From Merdivicinus sp050943495 (GTDB lineage Bacteria; Bacillota; Clostridia; Oscillospirales; Ruminococcaceae), in assembly GCA_050943495.1 (NCBI GenBank), contig JBMNPH010000010.1, positions 1-64,000 of the forward strand: a stretch of DNA of 64,000 nucleotides, written 5' to 3'. Both the position numbers and the translations under genes were made by a program. The number at the start of each line of letters is the position of its first letter. Within the stretch, counting starts at the first letter, position 1. Below, piece by piece: positions 49,540 through 57,577 of the stretch. The notes under the pieces are model-generated. The model saw nothing but the letters and a program-made list of their open reading frames with translations, made no database searches and was not told where the DNA came from.

Positions 49540-50436
49540 ATGACCGTCAATACGGCTGCAAGACCTCTCGTAATCTCCGGACAAAAACCCCGTCTTCTCA
49601 CTGAAACTCGTTTTCGTCCGTTCGATCTTATTTTCAAAAGCCTGTCCGTTGCGGCCGGTACGGTTACCGTCTTTCTGACCGCAGGGCTGCTGGGATATAT
49701 CCTGGTAAAAGGGCTGCCGAATGTTAGCTGGCAGTTTTTAAGCGGAACTACCAGTGTATTGAATGATACGGTCGGTGTATTGCCGGGCATCATCAATACC
49801 CTCTATATTATTGTTTTGACTTTGCTGGTAGCAGCCCCTCTTGGTGTAGGCGGTGCAATTTATCTGAACGAATATGCAAAAAAAGGCCGCCTGACCAAAA
49901 CTATTGAATTTACTACAGAAGCACTGGCCGGTATTCCCTCGATTATCTACGGCCTGTTCGGCATGATGATGTTCAATAATCTGTTCGGATTCAGTTATTC
50001 CATTCTTTCGGGCTGTCTGACCCTCTCGATCATGGTTCTGCCCACCATCATCCGCACCACGCAGGAAGCTCTGCGCACTGTTCCCACTGGATATCGGGAA
50101 GGTGCAGCTGGTCTGGGCGCCTCCAAATGGCATACCATCCGCACGATTCTGATCCCCTGCTGCAAGAGTGGAATCCTGACCTCCCTGATTCTGAGTATCG
50201 GCCGTATTGTCGGAGAGTCTGCAGCTTTGATTTTCACCGCAGGTATTGCCGAAAATCTGATGAAAAATCCGCTAACGCATGCTACTCAATCCGGTGCAAG
50301 CCTCTCGGTGCTGCTTTACAAATACGCCGACCAAGGCGATAATACCACGGCTTTTGCCATTGCAGCTGTTCTGGTAGTGCTGGTACTGACCATCAACATC
50401 AGCGCACGCCTGATCTCTGCCAAAACAAAAAAGTAA
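49540..50436 (+). CDS. pstA: Phosphate ABC transporter permease PstA
   Basis: Second membrane subunit of the phosphate importer. The 298-residue protein has six hydrophobic helices and the signatures EALAGIPSIIYGLFGMMMF at about 127-145 and ALRTVPTGYREGAAGLGASKWHTI. The N-terminal 30 residues are basic and cytoplasmic. GGAAAGGAAG precedes the ATG. It lies 31 nt after pstC. Confidence 0.96.
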   Translation: MTVNTAARPLVISGQKPRLLTETRFRPFDLIFKSLSVAAGTVTVFLTAGLLGYILVKGLPNVSWQFLSGTTSVLNDTVGVLPGIINTLYIIVLTLLVAAPLGVGGAIYLNEYAKKGRLTKTIEFTTEALAGIPSIIYGLFGMMMFNNLFGFSYSILSGCLTLSIMVLPTIIRTTQEALRTVPTGYREGAAGLGASKWHTIRTILIPCCKSGILTSLILSIGRIVGESAALIFTAGIAENLMKNPLTHATQSGASLSVLLYKYADQGDNTTAFAIAAVLVVLVLTINISARLISAKTKK

Positions 50437-50508
50437 TTTTCTTCTCAACAGGCAAGGGCATCGCTCTTGCCATGCTGAATTTATTCAAAAACTGAAAGGA
50501 TTCTATTT

Positions 50509-51264
50509 ATGACCGATAAAATGACTGCGACTCATCTGGATTTTTATTATGGAAATTCTCATGCGCTCAAAGATGTCACTCTTCCCATCCGTGAAAACCG
50601 GGTTACCGCCTTTATTGGACCTTCCGGATGCGGCAAATCGACCTTTCTCCGCACCCTGAACCGCATGAATGATCTGATTGAGGGCACCCGTGTAGAAGGT
50701 CAGATTCTTCTGGACGGTGAGGATATCTATAATCCACAGGTAGATGTCACCACCCTGCGCAAACGTGTTGGTATGGTCTTCCAACGGCCGAACCCCTTCC
50801 CTATGAGTATTTATGATAATATCGCATACGGTCCCCGCCTGCATGGTATCCGCAAAAAGTCCGATCTGGACGAAATTGTGGAACGCAGTCTCCGCGGTGC
50901 TGCACTTTTTGAAGAAGTGAAAGACCGGCTGAAACGTTCGGCTCTCTCCCTCTCCGGCGGTCAGCAGCAGCGTCTGTGCATCGCACGTGCATTGGCAGTG
51001 GAACCGGAAGTCCTGCTGATGGACGAGCCGACTGCGGCATTGGATCCCATCTCCACGCAAAAGGTGGAAGAGCTGATTCTGGAACTGAAGCGGCAGTATA
51101 CGGTAGCAATTGTTACCCATAACATGCAGCAGGCAGCACGTGTATCAGATTTCACAGCCTTCTTCCTGGTGGGTGAAATGGTCGAATATGATGAAACTCC
51201 TACGGTTTTCAATAACCCGACAGATAAACGGACAGCGGATTACATCGGCGGAAGATTTGGCTGA
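50509..51264 (+). CDS. pstB: Phosphate ABC transporter ATP-binding protein PstB
   Basis: ATPase of the phosphate importer. The 251-residue protein has Walker A GPSGCGKST at about 39-47, Q-loop FQRPNPFPMSIYDNI, signature LSGGQQQR at about 147-154, Walker B LLMDEPTAALD at about 168-178 and the H-loop THNM. PNPFPMSIYDN is specific to PstB. It ends the pst genes; phoU, which usually follows, is absent and a PhoB/PhoR pair comes next. Confidence 0.97.
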   Translation: MTDKMTATHLDFYYGNSHALKDVTLPIRENRVTAFIGPSGCGKSTFLRTLNRMNDLIEGTRVEGQILLDGEDIYNPQVDVTTLRKRVGMVFQRPNPFPMSIYDNIAYGPRLHGIRKKSDLDEIVERSLRGAALFEEVKDRLKRSALSLSGGQQQRLCIARALAVEPEVLLMDEPTAALDPISTQKVEELILELKRQYTVAIVTHNMQQAARVSDFTAFFLVGEMVEYDETPTVFNNPTDKRTADYIGGRFG

Positions 51265-51270
51265 TACCGC

Positions 51271-51299
51271 TTGCAAAGAACGCCGGAACATGATATACT
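51271..51299 (+). promoter_or_regulatory. Promoter of the phoB-phoR pair
   Basis: TTGCAA (51271-51276), 17-bp spacer, TATACT (51294-51299) preceded by TGA, an extended -10. It allows expression of the two-component genes independent of the pst promoter. Confidence 0.75.
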
Positions 51300-51343
51300 G
51301 AAAAAAATGGCGTTTGAAATGTCCGCGATGGGAGGATTAAATC

Positions 51344-52027
51344 ATGTCCATGATTTATATTGTAGAAGACGATGATAATATCCGTCAACTAGTTTCAACA
51401 GCTTTACAGGCATTCGGATATGAAGTAACTGCATTTGAAAATGCCACTGCTTGTCTGGACACATTGCAGCAAAGTACACCAGATTTGCTGTTATTTGATA
51501 TCATGCTGCCAGATATGGATGGAATTGAGGCTGTACGCCAGATTCGAAAAAATCCAGCTTTTGCTGACCTGCCAATCATGATGCTCACCGCTAAAAATTC
51601 CGAATTGGATAAAGTTACGGGATTAGATGCTGGTGCAGATGACTATTTGACAAAGCCGTTTGGAATTCTGGAACTGAAGGCTCGTGTACAGGCATTACTT
51701 CGCAGAACAAATCGAAGCAGGCGCCCTGCCCTGTTAACAGGAAAAGATCTAAGACTAAATTGTGATACGCGAGACGTCTTTCGCGGAGAAACAAAGATTG
51801 AGCTCACCTTTAAAGAATTTGAGCTGTTGAAGTTACTTATGGAAAACACAGATCGGGTAATGACCCGTGCTGAATTACTTAATTTGGTGTGGGGCATAGA
51901 TTTTGAAGGGGAAACGCGGACACTGGATATGCATATCCGGACGCTCCGCCAGAAACTGGGGGATGATGCCGATAATCCTCGATATATTCACACCGTACGA
52001 GGAGTCGGATATCGTTTCTGCCAGTAA
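51344..52027 (+). CDS. PhoB/PhoP-type response regulator
   Basis: A 227-residue OmpR-family regulator. The receiver domain (1-120) has the acidic pair EDDDN near 8-12, the phosphorylated Asp in LLFDIMLPDMDG at about 52, and K in LTKPFG near 104. The winged-helix domain (130-226) has ELLKLLMENTDRVMTRAELL and RTLDMHIRTLRQKL. A PhoB/PhoP role is inferred from its place after pstSCAB and from the Pho-box-like array. GGGAGG precedes the ATG. The kinase gene follows after 24 nt. Confidence 0.92.
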   Translation: MSMIYIVEDDDNIRQLVSTALQAFGYEVTAFENATACLDTLQQSTPDLLLFDIMLPDMDGIEAVRQIRKNPAFADLPIMMLTAKNSELDKVTGLDAGADDYLTKPFGILELKARVQALLRRTNRSRRPALLTGKDLRLNCDTRDVFRGETKIELTFKEFELLKLLMENTDRVMTRAELLNLVWGIDFEGETRTLDMHIRTLRQKLGDDADNPRYIHTVRGVGYRFCQ

Positions 52028-52051
52028 TCTGTCCGGAAAGGAACATCCGCG

Positions 52052-53476
52052 ATGAAACCAAAATCATCCACATGGCTTAAGTATGTTCTCCCTGCCGTTT
52101 TGGGCGGTGGGGTTTGCTTTTTTTTCCTCCGTTTATGGGATACCAGAACGGAAGGTGTTTCTGTATTTGGAGTCTGGTTTGGATTGGCAGCAGCAGCGTT
52201 ACTTGTCCTCTGTATTACCATATTTCAGCTGCAATCACGCGACACCGGCGAGAAACTCCGGCAGGATATCCGTCAGATTGACCGAATCCTATCAGAAAAT
52301 CAGGAAAACTATGCATTAATGCCGGTCAGCCGAAGCTTAAGCTTAGAACTGACGGATTTAAGCCAGCATATTCGGACTCTCAGCAATCGTCTGCGCTTGT
52401 TGAATGCCAGCTATCAAACAAGAGAAAAACAATTTCGTTATATTTTTTCAAGCCTGAACGAAGGTTTTATCCTTTTGGATTTAAATCTGCACATTCTTGG
52501 CTGCAACCATATTGCGGAAAAGGTGCTCTCCCTCCCAGAGGATGCAGAACATCGCCAACTTCGGGAAGTTGTCCAAGATCCAGATATACTGGAGGGAGTA
52601 GATGCAGTTCTCTCCAATGCGCAAAAAGTATCATTTGATTTGAATCTTTCAGATGGAACGATTTATGCCGTACAAATCCGAATGGTCTACCCTAGCGAGG
52701 AACAACGCCGAAGTGGAATTCTGATTCTGATGCTAGATGTCACAGCAGAACGCAGTGCACTCCATCAGCGGCAGGATTTCTTCTCCAATGCCTCCCATGA
52801 ATTGCGCACACCGATTACTTCCATATTAGGTTTTGCGGAAATGTTGGAAAACGGGTTGATTTCCGATCCTGAACAATCTGCACAAAGTATTCACATTATC
52901 CGCCGAGAAGCAATTCGAATGTCCCGGATTATCAATGACCTTCTCTTTATCACCAAGTTGGAAAATGAGGGAGAAAGCATTGACTCACCTCCAATTAATG
53001 TACGGGAAGTGGCTGTTGAAATTCAGGAAACCCTAACTCCATCCATGCAGGAAAAAAATATCAAAATGGAAATATCCGGCGGTAATTTTTCCATTGCAAT
53101 GCCCTACAGTCATCTGTATAATCTCCTGGCAAATCTAATGCAAAATGCTGTTAAATATAACGTTGAAAACGGATCTGTTTGGGTACGCATTGAAACCGAT
53201 GTTGATAAGCTGCTGATTGGCGTACGGGATACTGGCATTGGTATTCCTCCCGAGATGAAGTCTCGTGTTTTTGAACGCTTTTTCCGAGTGGATAAAGGGC
53301 GCAGCCGCAACATCGGCGGAACAGGATTGGGATTATCCATCGTTAAGCATCTGGTAAGCTTGTACCATGGCACCATTCATTTGGAAAGCACTTTGGGAAA
53401 AGGAAGCTTTTTTCAGATAACCCTACATTGTCCCACTGTATCTCCGACACCAACTAACCTTTCAAGAGGATCATAA
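52052..53476 (+). CDS. PhoR-type sensor histidine kinase
   Basis: A 474-residue membrane kinase. Two transmembrane helices (about 7-26 and 38-60) are joined by only about ten residues, so there is almost no extracytoplasmic sensor. A linker, a PAS domain (about 125-235) and a HisKA domain with FFSNASHELRTPITS at about 246-260 follow, then the ATPase with NLMQNAVKYN, DTGIGIPPE and GGTGLGLSIVKHL. The tiny outer loop fits kinases that sense through a partner such as the Pst transporter. It is paired with the regulator upstream. Confidence 0.93.
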   Translation: MKPKSSTWLKYVLPAVLGGGVCFFFLRLWDTRTEGVSVFGVWFGLAAAALLVLCITIFQLQSRDTGEKLRQDIRQIDRILSENQENYALMPVSRSLSLELTDLSQHIRTLSNRLRLLNASYQTREKQFRYIFSSLNEGFILLDLNLHILGCNHIAEKVLSLPEDAEHRQLREVVQDPDILEGVDAVLSNAQKVSFDLNLSDGTIYAVQIRMVYPSEEQRRSGILILMLDVTAERSALHQRQDFFSNASHELRTPITSILGFAEMLENGLISDPEQSAQSIHIIRREAIRMSRIINDLLFITKLENEGESIDSPPINVREVAVEIQETLTPSMQEKNIKMEISGGNFSIAMPYSHLYNLLANLMQNAVKYNVENGSVWVRIETDVDKLLIGVRDTGIGIPPEMKSRVFERFFRVDKGRSRNIGGTGLGLSIVKHLVSLYHGTIHLESTLGKGSFFQITLHCPTVSPTPTNLSRGS

Positions 53477-53488
53477 TCCGATATAAAA

Positions 53489-53535
53489 ACACGCGCCTGT
53501 TTTCTTTTACAGGCGCGTGTTAACTTAATAATTTT
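53489..53535. terminator. Terminator after phoR
   Basis: ACACGCGCCTGT / ACAGGCGCGTGT form a perfect 12-bp stem with a TTTCTTTT loop, followed by TAACTTAATAATTTT. It lies between convergent genes. Confidence 0.85.
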
Positions 53536-54046
53536 ATTTATCGGGATCTTTCTCCATAGGCAGTGCAAAACCTGTTTGATCGGGATCGCCGCTTTCCACC
53601 GCTTCAGTCATCAACCGAATCATTTCCAATACGCTGCGAAACTGTTGAGTGACTCCTTTATCGACCCACGTGATATTACCTTGCCAAGTTGCATGCTGTC
53701 GGAACTGTACATGTACAACAAAAGACGCCTTATCTTTGGCATTCTCCAATTCTGAAGGCACAAAGTTCATAAAGCCATCACCCGCTTTCAATTGAGCTGC
53801 ATATTTTTTTCGTTTACCGGCAGAAGGCCGGAAAGAGCGATATGATTGAGTAGGTTGTGGAAAGCTGAGACGATCATAAATCCGTTCCAATATAGCTGCC
53901 ATTTCAATGACATCCCGAAAATACCGGGTTTCTTCCAAAAATGAATTGGTAATCGAGCCGACTAATATCTGATTCTGATAAGAATAGATTCGAATTTCTG
54001 CCTGAACAGCCGTACTGGTAACTAACGGATGTTCTCTTGCTGTCAT
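53534..54046 (-). CDS. Hypothetical protein with internal duplication
   Basis: A 170-residue soluble protein of no family I recognise. Two 43-residue segments, 16-58 and 108-150, align without gaps and share the pattern Q-x5-G-x-IT-x6-T-x2-FR-x-V-x-EM, a strand-strand-helix unit. They are joined by a basic, Pro/Ser-rich linker. The C-terminal 20 residues are acidic and probably disordered. AGGTGAG precedes the ATG. It faces phoR across a terminator and is not part of the pho operon. DNA or protein binding is possible, but nothing shows it. Confidence 0.7.
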   Translation of the reverse strand: MTAREHPLVTSTAVQAEIRIYSYQNQILVGSITNSFLEETRYFRDVIEMAAILERIYDRLSFPQPTQSYRSFRPSAGKRKKYAAQLKAGDGFMNFVPSELENAKDKASFVVHVQFRQHATWQGNITWVDKGVTQQFRSVLEMIRLMTEAVESGDPDQTGFALPMEKDPDK

Positions 54047-54182
54047 GCTCTCACCTCTTCCAAATGGATCTATAATCAGTATATACCCATTCGGTCACAT
54101 GACAGTCACAAAACCTTATTTTTTTTGGAAAATATCATGCTTTTCTATACTTTTTATCAATGATATTCATATTAAAAATTAA

Positions 54183-54947
54183 TCACGCAAAAATTTCCAC
54201 GCATACCGGATAATGATCGGAAAGATATACACCATCTTCGTGGTCTTCCCAACAAACAGCAGGATTTGCATGAAATGGAGGAGTCGCAAAAATATAATCG
54301 ATTTTAGCAGCCGCCTCCTCGCCGCGATGATAGTTGTGATAGGTAATAGGGATTCCCGCTGTCAAATCCGAAAGGGACAGAGATTCAAACTGCTCGATTG
54401 GAGAAAGTTCCACAGAATCCGGGACAGCATTAAAATCTCCCATCAGAACAGCAGGTATCGTCACCCGGTCCGAATCATCCTCCATCTGCCGGAGAATTTG
54501 GCTCAATCCCTGCATGCGTGCTTGCGCCCCAATGTGATCCAGATGGGTATTGTAGACACGAATAGGGCCGGGCATCTCCTGATTATTAACAATCACAGAT
54601 GTACAGATACGAGGACATTCACTCTGACCTGGATAACGGGAACCCGGCAAATAGGGATCTGGCGACAGCCAGAAAGTTTCCAGCCCCAAAAGTTCCGTTG
54701 TATCATTCCGGACAGCAATCGTCATTGCTTCATCCTGAAAATCTGCACTTCGTCCGCAGCCGACTACCGTGTAGCCAGTCAAATTTTCACGCAGCCACTT
54801 CTGGACATGGGGGAGCACTTCCTGAAATCCAATGAGATCCGGCTTTTCTGCCGCAATCCGCTTCAAAATCAACGGTTTCCGATATTCAAAGTTATTTTCT
54901 GCGTCCTGACCAAAGTCGCATCGAATATTAAAAGTAACTAATTTCAT
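54183..54947 (-). CDS. Endonuclease/exonuclease/phosphatase family protein (cytoplasmic)
   Basis: A 254-residue metal-dependent hydrolase of the EEP superfamily. It shows TFNIRCD at about 4-10, the catalytic Glu in IGFQEVLPHV at about 39-48, NTHLDHIGAQAR near 135, MGDFNAVPDS near 170 and the final SDHYPV near 243. There is no signal peptide. The substrate could be a nucleic acid, a phospholipid head group or a phosphoinositide-like ester. It is a distant relative of the exported protein at 60646. It is monocistronic. Confidence 0.88.
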   Translation of the reverse strand: MKLVTFNIRCDFGQDAENNFEYRKPLILKRIAAEKPDLIGFQEVLPHVQKWLRENLTGYTVVGCGRSADFQDEAMTIAVRNDTTELLGLETFWLSPDPYLPGSRYPGQSECPRICTSVIVNNQEMPGPIRVYNTHLDHIGAQARMQGLSQILRQMEDDSDRVTIPAVLMGDFNAVPDSVELSPIEQFESLSLSDLTAGIPITYHNYHRGEEAAAKIDYIFATPPFHANPAVCWEDHEDGVYLSDHYPVCVEIFA

Positions 54948-55077
54948 AGAATCCGCCTCACTTTTTCACAATTACATTCTCCATTTTATTATACTCAAAA
55001 CATTGGAAGTTGTCCACTATATTGTCCTCTATTTTTTGAACATTTCGATAAAAATATGGTATTTTCTACCATCTCTC

Positions 55078-55106
55078 TTGACATTTATAGAAAATAAGAA
55101 TAGAAT
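55078..55106 (+). promoter_or_regulatory. Sigma-A promoter of a short transcript
   Basis: TTGACA (55078-55083), 17-bp spacer, TAGAAT (55101-55106). It directs transcription into a strong terminator about 50 bp on. Confidence 0.65.
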
Positions 55107-55112
55107 ATAAAC

Positions 55113-55182
55113 ACTGTTTCTGCTATCCTCTTAATACCTTTCCATAAAAGCCGCTGCCATAATGGCAGCGGTAATTTTTATT
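55113..55182 (+). ncRNA. Candidate small RNA or attenuated leader, about 70 nt
   Basis: The 300-bp gap between the EEP gene and the amidase holds a good sigma-A promoter whose transcript would reach, after about 38 nt, a perfect 9-bp stem CCGCTGCCA / TGGCAGCGG with a 3-nt loop, followed by TAATTTTTATTTTT. No gene lies between promoter and terminator. Either a short RNA is made, or the amidase has an attenuated leader. No known RNA family was recognised. Confidence 0.45.
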
Positions 55183-55188
55183 TTTCGA

Positions 55189-55216
55189 ACTTTCCGGCAT
55201 CCGGAAGCATAGAATA
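55189..55216 (+). promoter_or_regulatory. SigK-like promoter of the amidase gene
   Basis: AC (55189-55190), 17 bp, CATAGAATA (55208-55216) matches the SigK pattern AC-N16/17-CATANNNTA in full. The start codon is about 32 bp downstream. Confidence 0.55.
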
Positions 55217-55247
55217 AATAGATATTATCATGTGAAAGGATGATACG

Positions 55248-56009
55248 ATGCCTCGAATTTATCTAAGTCCCTCCACCCAAGAATTTAATCTATATAATGG
55301 CGGTGGAAATGAAGAATATTATATGAATTTGGTTGCAGATGCCATGATTCCTTTACTACAAGCCAACACAATTCGTTATACGCGTAATACACCTGATATG
55401 ACAGCAGCTTCTTCGATTCAGCAGTCTAAACAAGGTCACTATGATTTCTACTTAGCACTTCATTCCAATGCCTCGCCGGAAGGGCAAGAAGGGACACGTC
55501 AAGGTGCGGAAGTTTATTATGCGCCTAACAGCCGATATGGACGAATTGCAGCGGAATTAATAGCAGCCAATCTACGAGAGATTTATCCTTATCCGGAAAA
55601 GGTACGTACCCTTCCTACCACGACACTGGGGGAAGTGGTAAAAACCAATCCACCTGCAGTTTTAGTTGAATTCGCTTATCACGACAATGCAGAAGATGCA
55701 GAATGGATCCGCCAAAATATTCAGCCGATGGCAGAGGCCATTGTGCGTTCGCTGACTGAGTATTTTGGTCTTCCTTATGCAGAAGCGATAATCCCGCATC
55801 GCCTAGGCAAAGTCAATACGGTTCAAGGAAACCTTAATCTCCGCCAACGCCCTACAACATCCGCGCCGGTTCTCGCACGGCTTCCGCGCGGAAGTGAGGT
55901 AATCCTCTATGGGCAATGGGAGGACTGGTACAGCGTCAATGCAAACGGAAAACTGGGATATGTCCGTGAAGACTATATTCTGCCCGGCCCGTTTCTTGCA
56001 AACGAATGA
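55248..56009 (+). CDS. N-acetylmuramoyl-L-alanine amidase with SH3 domain
   Basis: A 253-residue peptidoglycan amidase (Amidase_3 fold, about 1-175) with a C-terminal SH3b wall-binding domain (about 187-247, GNLNLRQRPTTSAPVLARLPRGSEV). Zinc and catalytic residues seen are the Glu in GGNEEYYMN (about 20-28), His in LALHSNAS near 71 and Glu in LVEFAYHDN near 142. The first His ligand of the related SPS-Q-H-N motif is Phe here. There is no signal peptide, as in CwlC, which lyses the mother cell. A SigK-like promoter fits that role. AAAGGATG precedes the ATG. Confidence 0.88.
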   Translation: MPRIYLSPSTQEFNLYNGGGNEEYYMNLVADAMIPLLQANTIRYTRNTPDMTAASSIQQSKQGHYDFYLALHSNASPEGQEGTRQGAEVYYAPNSRYGRIAAELIAANLREIYPYPEKVRTLPTTTLGEVVKTNPPAVLVEFAYHDNAEDAEWIRQNIQPMAEAIVRSLTEYFGLPYAEAIIPHRLGKVNTVQGNLNLRQRPTTSAPVLARLPRGSEVILYGQWEDWYSVNANGKLGYVREDYILPGPFLANE

Positions 56010-56057
56010 TTTTTGTGGTATTCTGAAGGAAGGAACTTAAAGAAAAGGATGTTTCAT

Positions 56058-56555
56058 ATGAAGAATCTTGTATTGATCGGCATGCCCGGATGCGGCAAAA
56101 GCACTGTCGGCGTCATTCTTGCCAAAGCGATGGGCATTGAATTTTTGGATACTGATCTGGTGATCCAGAAGCGGGAGAACGCCCTTCTCCAGCAAATTCT
56201 CAATAACCGCGGGCTGGACGCTTTTCTGGATGCCGAAGAGGCGGCAGTCTGCTCAGTAAACTGCACCGATACGGTTATTGCAACCGGAGGGAGTGTCATC
56301 TACCGCGAAAAGGCAATGACGCATCTCAAAACGGATGGAATCATTCTCTATTTACAGCTGGAATATCCGGAAATCATAGCACGGCTCTCGAATATCACCA
56401 CACGCGGCATTGCTCTGCCAGCCGGAAAGACGATGGAAGATCTTTATCGCGAGCGCATTCCCCTTTATGAAAAATATGCAGATCTTACCATCCACTGCAC
56501 CGGCAAATCGGTGGAACAGACAGTCGAAGCAATAATAAACGCCATCCGTGCATAA
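56058..56555 (+). CDS. aroK: Shikimate kinase
   Basis: Phosphorylates shikimate at the 3-position in aromatic amino acid synthesis. The 165-residue protein has Walker A GMPGCGKST at about 8-16, DTDLVIQ with the shikimate/Mg-binding Asp at about 31-37, and ATGGSVIYR at about 74-82; the LID region has Arg in ITTRGIALP. A slightly shorter AAC-type lid than in E. coli is normal in Clostridia. AAAGGATG precedes the ATG. It lies alone, away from aroQ, and converges with the AraC gene. Confidence 0.92.
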   Translation: MKNLVLIGMPGCGKSTVGVILAKAMGIEFLDTDLVIQKRENALLQQILNNRGLDAFLDAEEAAVCSVNCTDTVIATGGSVIYREKAMTHLKTDGIILYLQLEYPEIIARLSNITTRGIALPAGKTMEDLYRERIPLYEKYADLTIHCTGKSVEQTVEAIINAIRA

Positions 56556-56560
56556 CCTAT

Positions 56561-57403
56561 TTATTTCAGGCGCTTTTCCCGACGGTAATCGCTGGGGGAG
56601 GCGCCTGTATATTTGCGGAAAATCCGGCTGAAATAAAGGGGATTCTCATAGCCGCAGAAAGCCGCAATTTCGCCTACATTGAGCGGTGAAGAAGAAAGCA
56701 GCTCACGCGCTTGCCCCAATCGGATTCCGGTCAGATACCGCTGGGGCGTCTGGCCGGTTCTCGCCTTAAAAGCGCGGATCAACCAGCACTCGCTCATGCC
56801 GTATTCCCGCGCCAATTCCGCAACGGATAGTTCCTGCCGGAAGTCCCGGTGAAAACGTGCTAAAATTTCCTCCATAATTTCTGCCGTGGCAGAATCCGGC
56901 CCTTTCTGATCGGATCGGGCCATCATAGCCAGCAGTTCCATTCCGCATCCGCTGCACAGCAGTTCAAATCCGGCCCGGCGAAGCTGAAGTTCTCGAATCA
57001 TCCGTTCCCACAAAACCGGATATTCCTGCCGGATTCCGGCATCAAAAATTGCCTCCCGCAAGCCGCATTGATCCAAAATTTCCCGCACTCTCCCGCCGGT
57101 AAAGTGCATCCAGAAAACATCCGGAGAATCCTTCAACTGATAGTAATATTTCTGCGGACTGCCCGGAAAAAACAAAATGCCTTGTCCTTCTTTTACAGAA
57201 AGTTCCTGTCCTTCCGTACAGACGGTAAATTTTCCTCCCACTGCATACATGAGCTGATAATCTGCCCGTCCTTCCGATCGGATGGTTTCAAAATAAGGCC
57301 GTGAAAGTAATCGGTAATGCCCACAGCAGGTCACCAAAAAATCCACATCCTGCCGCACAATTTCCTCATCATAACCGCCCAGGTACCCGGTAATCTGCAG
57401 CAT
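56561..57403 (-). CDS. AraC family transcriptional regulator
   Basis: A 280-residue regulator with an N-terminal cupin-like sugar-sensing domain (about 15-150) and a C-terminal double HTH (about 180-278): LSVAELAREYGMSECWLIRAFK and VGEIAAFCGYENPLYFSRIFRK, ending TGASPSDYRRE. The start is the ATG after AGGAGGG; the longer open frame upstream shadows the facing gene. It is divergent from the GH2 beta-galactosidase across a 174-bp gap and probably activates that gene in response to a sugar. Confidence 0.93.
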   Translation of the reverse strand: MLQITGYLGGYDEEIVRQDVDFLVTCCGHYRLLSRPYFETIRSEGRADYQLMYAVGGKFTVCTEGQELSVKEGQGILFFPGSPQKYYYQLKDSPDVFWMHFTGGRVREILDQCGLREAIFDAGIRQEYPVLWERMIRELQLRRAGFELLCSGCGMELLAMMARSDQKGPDSATAEIMEEILARFHRDFRQELSVAELAREYGMSECWLIRAFKARTGQTPQRYLTGIRLGQARELLSSSPLNVGEIAAFCGYENPLYFSRIFRKYTGASPSDYRREKRLK

Positions 57404-57503
57404 AGCAGTCTCCCTCCTTTCCACTGGTTCCAGTATACCGCACCAATATGGGAATGTAAAGCAAATTGTATCATTTTGTGCATATTTTCTCCCATCTTCT
57501 CTA

Positions 57504-57532
57504 TGGAAAATGCAGAATAATCGCGCTATAAT
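57504..57532 (+). promoter_or_regulatory. Promoter of the GH2 beta-galactosidase gene
   Basis: TATAAT (57527-57532) with a poor -35, TGGAAA (57504-57509), at 17 bp. The weak -35 fits AraC-type activation. No clear inverted or direct repeat for the regulator was fixed. Confidence 0.55.
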
Positions 57533-57577
57533 GAAAACAAGAGTGCTGCCCAGCAGCAAATGAAATGAGGTGTCTGC

